A stretch of DNA of 43,643 nt, taken from assembly GCA_023511835.1 (NCBI GenBank), contig JAIMAT010000010.1, forward strand, positions 1-43,643, read 5' to 3'. This DNA comes from Bacillota bacterium. GTDB lineage: Bacteria > Bacillota > Sulfobacillia > JAIMAT01. The notes under the pieces are model-generated. The model was given only the letters and a program-made list of their open reading frames with translations, made no database searches and had not been told where the DNA came from. This document shows positions 40,351 to 43,643 of the stretch, piece by piece; the stretch's first letter is position 1, and each line of letters starts with the position of its first letter. A program made the position numbers and the translations under genes.

Positions 40351-40902
40351 ACTTCCCTGGCGGCAGCTTCAGGATCGGGATACCGCCGTCGGCGGTAGGG
40401 ATATCGCCTCACCTCCTGGTCTTTCCGCAGCTTGGCCATCGACTCCTGGCGGAAGTAGCGGCGCGGTGCCGCCTGCCAGGAGTCGCTTTACCCAGGCGGT
40501 AAGGGGAAGGTCCATGGGAGCTGTGGCGAAGTTGGCCCACGACCGCCGCTAGCAGGACGCGGCGCCCCATGTGAGAGCGGCAGAGGAGGCGAAAGCCCGT
40601 TAGTGACTGAACGCGGGCCTACCCACCCCGGCTTTGGCAGCGTATGCTACCTAGGGAGTTCGTGCTACGAACAATGGAAATTGCTGGTACCATCTTCCCG
40701 GCGACATGGCTTGGTTCTTACCACCCAAGGGCGCTTGGCTGATGCGCCTCCGGTTAGCGCGCCCGCGGGCCATCTGCCTCGCGGTCGGCTGTCCCGCAAA
40801 TACTAGTCTCAAGGAGGTCGGGCAATGCCCTTGGCTCAGATTGCTTCCCTGCGTTCTTGAGGCCATCGAACGTTCACCCGACGGCGAAGGGCGGGAATAG
40901 CC
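40351..40902. other. Gene-free decayed region with palindromes
   Basis: No gene is supportable here on either strand. Two strong palindromes are present: an 8-bp perfect repeat around one base (40381-40397), and a composite hairpin at 40441-40484 with an outer 10-bp stem (GACTCCTGGC/GCCAGGAGTC) and inner 5-bp stem (GCGGC/GCCGC). G+C falls toward the right end, approaching the following ATPase gene. The promoter of that gene should lie in its last ~200 bp; no consensus boxes are convincing. Confidence 0.45.
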
Positions 40903-41880
40903 GTGCCAACGGCCGAGCAGCTAAAGGCACTGATTCGCACCCATGCCGAGGGCGACGACGAGCGCTTTTACGCCGTCGCCCTACAGCTCGCTGCCCGGGA
41001 GGCCCGCCAGGGTCATACCAAACTGGCCCAGGAGCTCCGCGACCTGGTTGATGAGGTACGCGCACGTCCAAAGTCCCTACCTGCCAAGCCCGTACCCATC
41101 GTCCAGCCCCGAGGCGAGTTGGCCGGTCTCCTCAGTGCCACATACCCAAAAATCAGGCTTGCTGATATGACCCTCGACCACCTCGTCCGCACCAGGCTCG
41201 ACCGCGTTCTTATGGAGCAACGCAACCGTGCATCACTCCGCGAGCACGGCTTTTCGCCGATCCGCAAGCTCCTCCTAAGCGGTCCACCCGGCACGGGCAA
41301 GACCATGACATCTGCTGCTCTCGCTGGCGAACTAGGGCTAGCCCTCTTCACCATTCAGCTGGATGGGCTTATCACCAAATATCTCGGCGAAACCGCAGCC
41401 AAGCTGCGCCTCATCTTCGACGCCATCCATGCCACACGCGCTGTCTATCTCTTCGACGAGTTCGATGCGCTAGGCGGAGAGCGCTCAGCGCGCAACGACG
41501 TCGGCGAAATCCGCCGCGTTCTCACCTCCTTTCTTCAATTTCTCGAGGTGGACGACTCCGACAGCCTCATCGTCGCCGCCACAAATCATCCCCACCTCCT
41601 TGATGAAGCGCTTTTCCGCCGTTTCGATTCGCTCATTGAGTACTGTTTACCCTCCCAATCCCTCGCAGAACAACTCATCCGCGCCCGGCTTGCACATCTA
41701 GACATAACTGATGTCGACTGGGCGAAGGTACGGGAAGCCACAGACAGGCTCAGCCACGCGGACGTCACCCGCGCGTGCGAACAAGTCGCTAAGAACGCAA
41801 TTCTTGAACGCAGAAACTATGTTCGTACAAAGGAACTTTTGGAAGCTCTCGCCGAGCGTCGTAAGATGCGTTCATTATGA
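40903..41880 (+). CDS. AAA+ ATPase paired with a subtilisin-like protease
   Basis: The gene encodes 325 aa from GTG 40903 with only a weak ribosome-binding site. After a helical N-terminal region (~1-75), a single FtsH/spastin-like AAA+ module carries Walker A GPPGTGKT (127-134), the pore-type loop TKYLGE (158-163), Walker B YLFDEFDAL (182-190), sensor 1 ATN (226-228), the arginine finger region FRRFD (238-242) and a C-terminal lid. It lacks any protease or zinc motif of its own. The subtilase gene starts 17 nt after its stop. I recognise this ATPase as the constant partner of such subtilases in many bacteria, where it may unfold or present substrates or control the protease. Its A/T-richer third positions differ sharply from the backbone, indicating horizontal transfer. 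Confidence 0.85.
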   Translation: MPTAEQLKALIRTHAEGDDERFYAVALQLAAREARQGHTKLAQELRDLVDEVRARPKSLPAKPVPIVQPRGELAGLLSATYPKIRLADMTLDHLVRTRLDRVLMEQRNRASLREHGFSPIRKLLLSGPPGTGKTMTSAALAGELGLALFTIQLDGLITKYLGETAAKLRLIFDAIHATRAVYLFDEFDALGGERSARNDVGEIRRVLTSFLQFLEVDDSDSLIVAATNHPHLLDEALFRRFDSLIEYCLPSQSLAEQLIRARLAHLDITDVDWAKVREATDRLSHADVTRACEQVAKNAILERRNYVRTKELLEALAERRKMRSL

Positions 41881-41896
41881 TGGCGGGGATTGATCT

Positions 41897-43189
41897 ATGG
41901 GCGCGATCCGTGATAAGAGACACTTGATCGTTCCCAAGGAGCCGGCAGTTGAGCCATATCGTCCGCCCAAACGACGCGTCTTACCTCGACCTCTTCCTGG
42001 CCCCGAGGACCGTTTGACTCACGCAGCCGCTCTCCGCACCTCGCTGCAAAAGGCGGAACAGGAGGCCTTAGAGCAGCGTGCAGCCCTGGGTCTGACCGTG
42101 CACGGCGCGCAGCCGGGTATCTACGTCCAGTTCGAAAGCCTACCGGGAATCGATCTTAACGTTAAGTCTCTTGAAGATCGGCGTCAGCGGATAGAGGTTG
42201 TTGCCGTACAGACTGTAAAATCAGGCTCCGATGGTGACCCCGTTCAGCGTGCCACGGTATTTATTCCAGACGGCAAACTCAAACACTTTTTCACGCGCTT
42301 TGAGCAGTATGCCACCGAGCAGACGAGCAAAGGCGAGCCTCGACACAAGGACATGGTGGATCGAATTGCTGATGTTCGGCGCGCCGCGTTGCGGGAACTC
42401 TGGACAGACGCTGTGACAGCTTACCCACGGGAACACGAAACCATTTGGTGGGAGGTGTGGCTTCGCGTCCATGACGGACACGAGGTCGAACGCCTCTGTG
42501 AGTTTGCACGTGTCGTGGGACTTCACATGGGAGAACAAAGACTTGTATTTGACGACCGGATCGTCGTGCTAGTTCGGGCAACGCCAGAACAGCTATCCGG
42601 CTCGATAGACGTCCTTAATGATGTGGCCGAGGTGCGGCGGGCTAAAGAAAGCGCCGCGTTCTTCGTCGACATGTCTCGACAGGACCAACTCGCCTGGGCC
42701 GAGGACTTCTCTCGGCGAATCACCCGTCCGCCGACCGATGCCCCTGCAGTGTGCATTCTGGATACGGGCGTTGCGAGCGGGCATCCCCTGCTTCAACCGG
42801 TCATTGATCAGTCGGGGGTCACGTCCGTAGATCCCACGTGGGGGGGACATGATGACGGCGGTGGACCAGGCCGTATGGGTCATGGGACGGAGATGGCTGG
42901 CCTTGCCGCGTATGGTGATCTTACGCCGCTCTTGAGTGGTAGCGCGCTGGTCCGCGTCCACCACCGGCTTGAGTCAGTGAAGATCCTCCCACCGCGCGGG
43001 GACAATCATCCAAACCTATACGGTGCGATCACTGCGCAGGCAGTTTCTCGCGCAGAAATCCTTGCACCGGATCGACGACGCGTCTTCTCGCTCGCTGTGA
43101 CAGCAAACGACCAGCGGGATCGCGGCCAGCCCACGTCTTGGTCTGCAGCCATTGACGCATTGGCGGCTGGACGGATATTCGACCGATGA
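41897..43189 (+). pseudogene. S8 subtilisin-like protease truncated before the catalytic serine
   Basis: The remaining frame is 430 aa from ATG 41897 (GGGG ~8 nt upstream). It has a long N-terminal region (~1-275; QKAEQEALEQRAALGL, GIYVQFESLPGIDLNVKSLEDRRQRIEVVAV, WWEVWLR, VVLVRATPEQL) of the kind found in ATPase-paired subtilases. The peptidase domain follows, with Asp289 (VCILDTGVASGHPLL) and His329 (GRMGHGTEMAGL). The match ends near residue 425 (SWSAAIDALAAG); the GTS serine motif and the C-terminal part are missing. An IS256-type element lies immediately downstream, so the gene was probably interrupted by it. No signal peptide is present: the protease would be cytoplasmic. Confidence 0.8.
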
Positions 43190-43643
43190 TGTCCCTCTGA
43201 CGCTGTAAAAGCGTTCAGGCTGCCCGGGACGCATCGGAGCTCGGGTTTTCACCCTCGTTCTCTCTGCCGGGCTTCGGCGGCACCGGATCCAGGCCCAGCT
43301 CCTGGCGAAGGGCGAGGATCTGCCGCTGTTCGAGCTGGGTGAGGTGGATCTGCTGCCAGCGGGCGGCGGCCCGGATCAGCGCGCCGAAGATCAGCTTGAG
43401 CGCGCTCCGCTCGTCGAAGAAGCGCGGGAGAACCTTGGTCCGCCGCCGCTCCTCCTCGAAGCTCCGTTCGATCAGGTTGGTGGTCCGCACGAACTTCCGG
43501 TGCCCCGCCGGCAGCCGGAGGTGTTGGAGGCTGGCCTCGAGGTCGTCCTGGAAGCTGTGCACGGCCGAGGGGAGAACCCGCTCGTAGCGGGCGACGAAGT
43601 CCTGGGCGAGGCGGCGCCCCTCTTCCAGGTTGGGCGCGTCGCG
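43190..43643 (-). mobile_element. IS256-family insertion sequence, 3' end, running off the window
   Basis: The element's end lies between the last subtilase-like codon (~43170) and the transposase stop (43217). This interval contains a short palindrome, ACGCT-5 nt-AGCGT at 43200-43214. Neither the opposite end nor a target duplication can be seen. Confidence 0.7.
43215..43643 (-). CDS. IS256-family (mutator) transposase, C-terminal part
   Basis: About 142 residues are visible; the frame stays open to the right window edge, so an apparent GTG at 43562 is internal. The C-terminal mutator signature is clear: VLPSAVHSFQDDLEASLQHLRLP, FVRTTNLIERSFEEERRRTKVLPRFFDERSALKLIFGALIRAAARWQQI. The conserved Glu of the DDE triad lies within NLIERSFEE. 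The enzyme catalyses cut-and-paste or copy-out transposition. It is oriented against the truncated subtilase gene, with the stop 26 nt from that gene's last in-frame codon, and composition returns to high G+C. Confidence 0.88.
   Translation of the reverse strand, partial: RDAPNLEEGRRLAQDFVARYERVLPSAVHSFQDDLEASLQHLRLPAGHRKFVRTTNLIERSFEEERRRTKVLPRFFDERSALKLIFGALIRAAARWQQIHLTQLEQRQILALRQELGLDPVPPKPGRENEGENPSSDASRAA

Noticed and set aside
39640-40640. Group II intron or other large structured RNA in the decayed region
   Set aside because: Some GAAAGC- and GGGAACAGACC-like strings recall intron RNA, but no domain V hairpin, no intron boundaries and no reverse transcriptase could be found.
40603-40900. 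Small open frames on both strands before the ATPase gene (64-71 codons)
   Set aside because: They have no ribosome-binding sites, no family motifs and no codon bias distinguishing them from the surrounding decayed DNA.
41711-42964. Short frames antisense to or overlapping the ATPase and subtilase genes
   Set aside because: They are shadows of the two recognised genes and carry no motifs.

Overview
The window is very G+C-rich DNA (most genes use G/C almost exclusively in third positions, with many GTG and TTG starts). It comes from an endospore-forming Gram-positive bacterium: a cotJA-cotJB-cotJC spore-coat operon is present, together with S-layer homology, VanW, Wzz and sporulation-type polysaccharide deacetylase envelope genes. 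A deep-branching, probably thermophilic high-GC member of the Bacillota fits best; that placement is inference from gene content and composition.

Region 1 (1-5870): the right-hand end of an integrated mobile element, all on the + strand. It holds the tail of a YdjM-like membrane hydrolase, a CpaE/ParA-like P-loop ATPase, a two-gene nucleotidyltransferase/antitoxin-like pair, a topoisomerase C-terminal zinc-ribbon repeat protein flanked by two hairpins, an ArdC-like protein with a zincin domain, an excisionase and a tyrosine integrase. Just past the integrase are two direct GTCCCCAATC repeats, and the chromosomal spe operon follows at once.

Region 2 (5924-39389): chromosomal backbone. It contains speE-speB-argS, a Uma2-type nuclease, an MFS exporter, a YbaK deacylase, an orphan receiver protein, a Pho-box-preceded pstB-pstC-pstA operon without pstS, an RNB ribonuclease, DoxX, citrate synthase, two EamA transporters, an XRE regulator, SIMPL and VanW proteins, a polysaccharide deacetylase, pyrG with its own promoter, a degenerate histidine-kinase-like dimerisation protein next to a second orphan receiver closely related to the first, a CtpA-type protease, an S-layer-homology protein, a small lipoprotein, a Wzz-like protein, a hotdog thioesterase, a GNAT/acyl-CoA-synthetase fusion, a GH1 glycosidase and the cotJ operon.

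Region 3 (39390-43643): accessory DNA. A 1.5-kb decayed stretch holds another pair of GTCCCCAATC repeats, a frameshifted IstB (IS21) remnant and strong palindromes. It is followed by two visibly more A/T-rich genes, a AAA+ ATPase and a subtilisin-like protease. I recognise this ATPase-protease pair as a recurrent two-gene module and suspect a conflict or defence role. The protease has lost its catalytic-serine half where an IS256-family element lies against it, so the system looks inactivated here. This pair is the most interesting candidate in the window.
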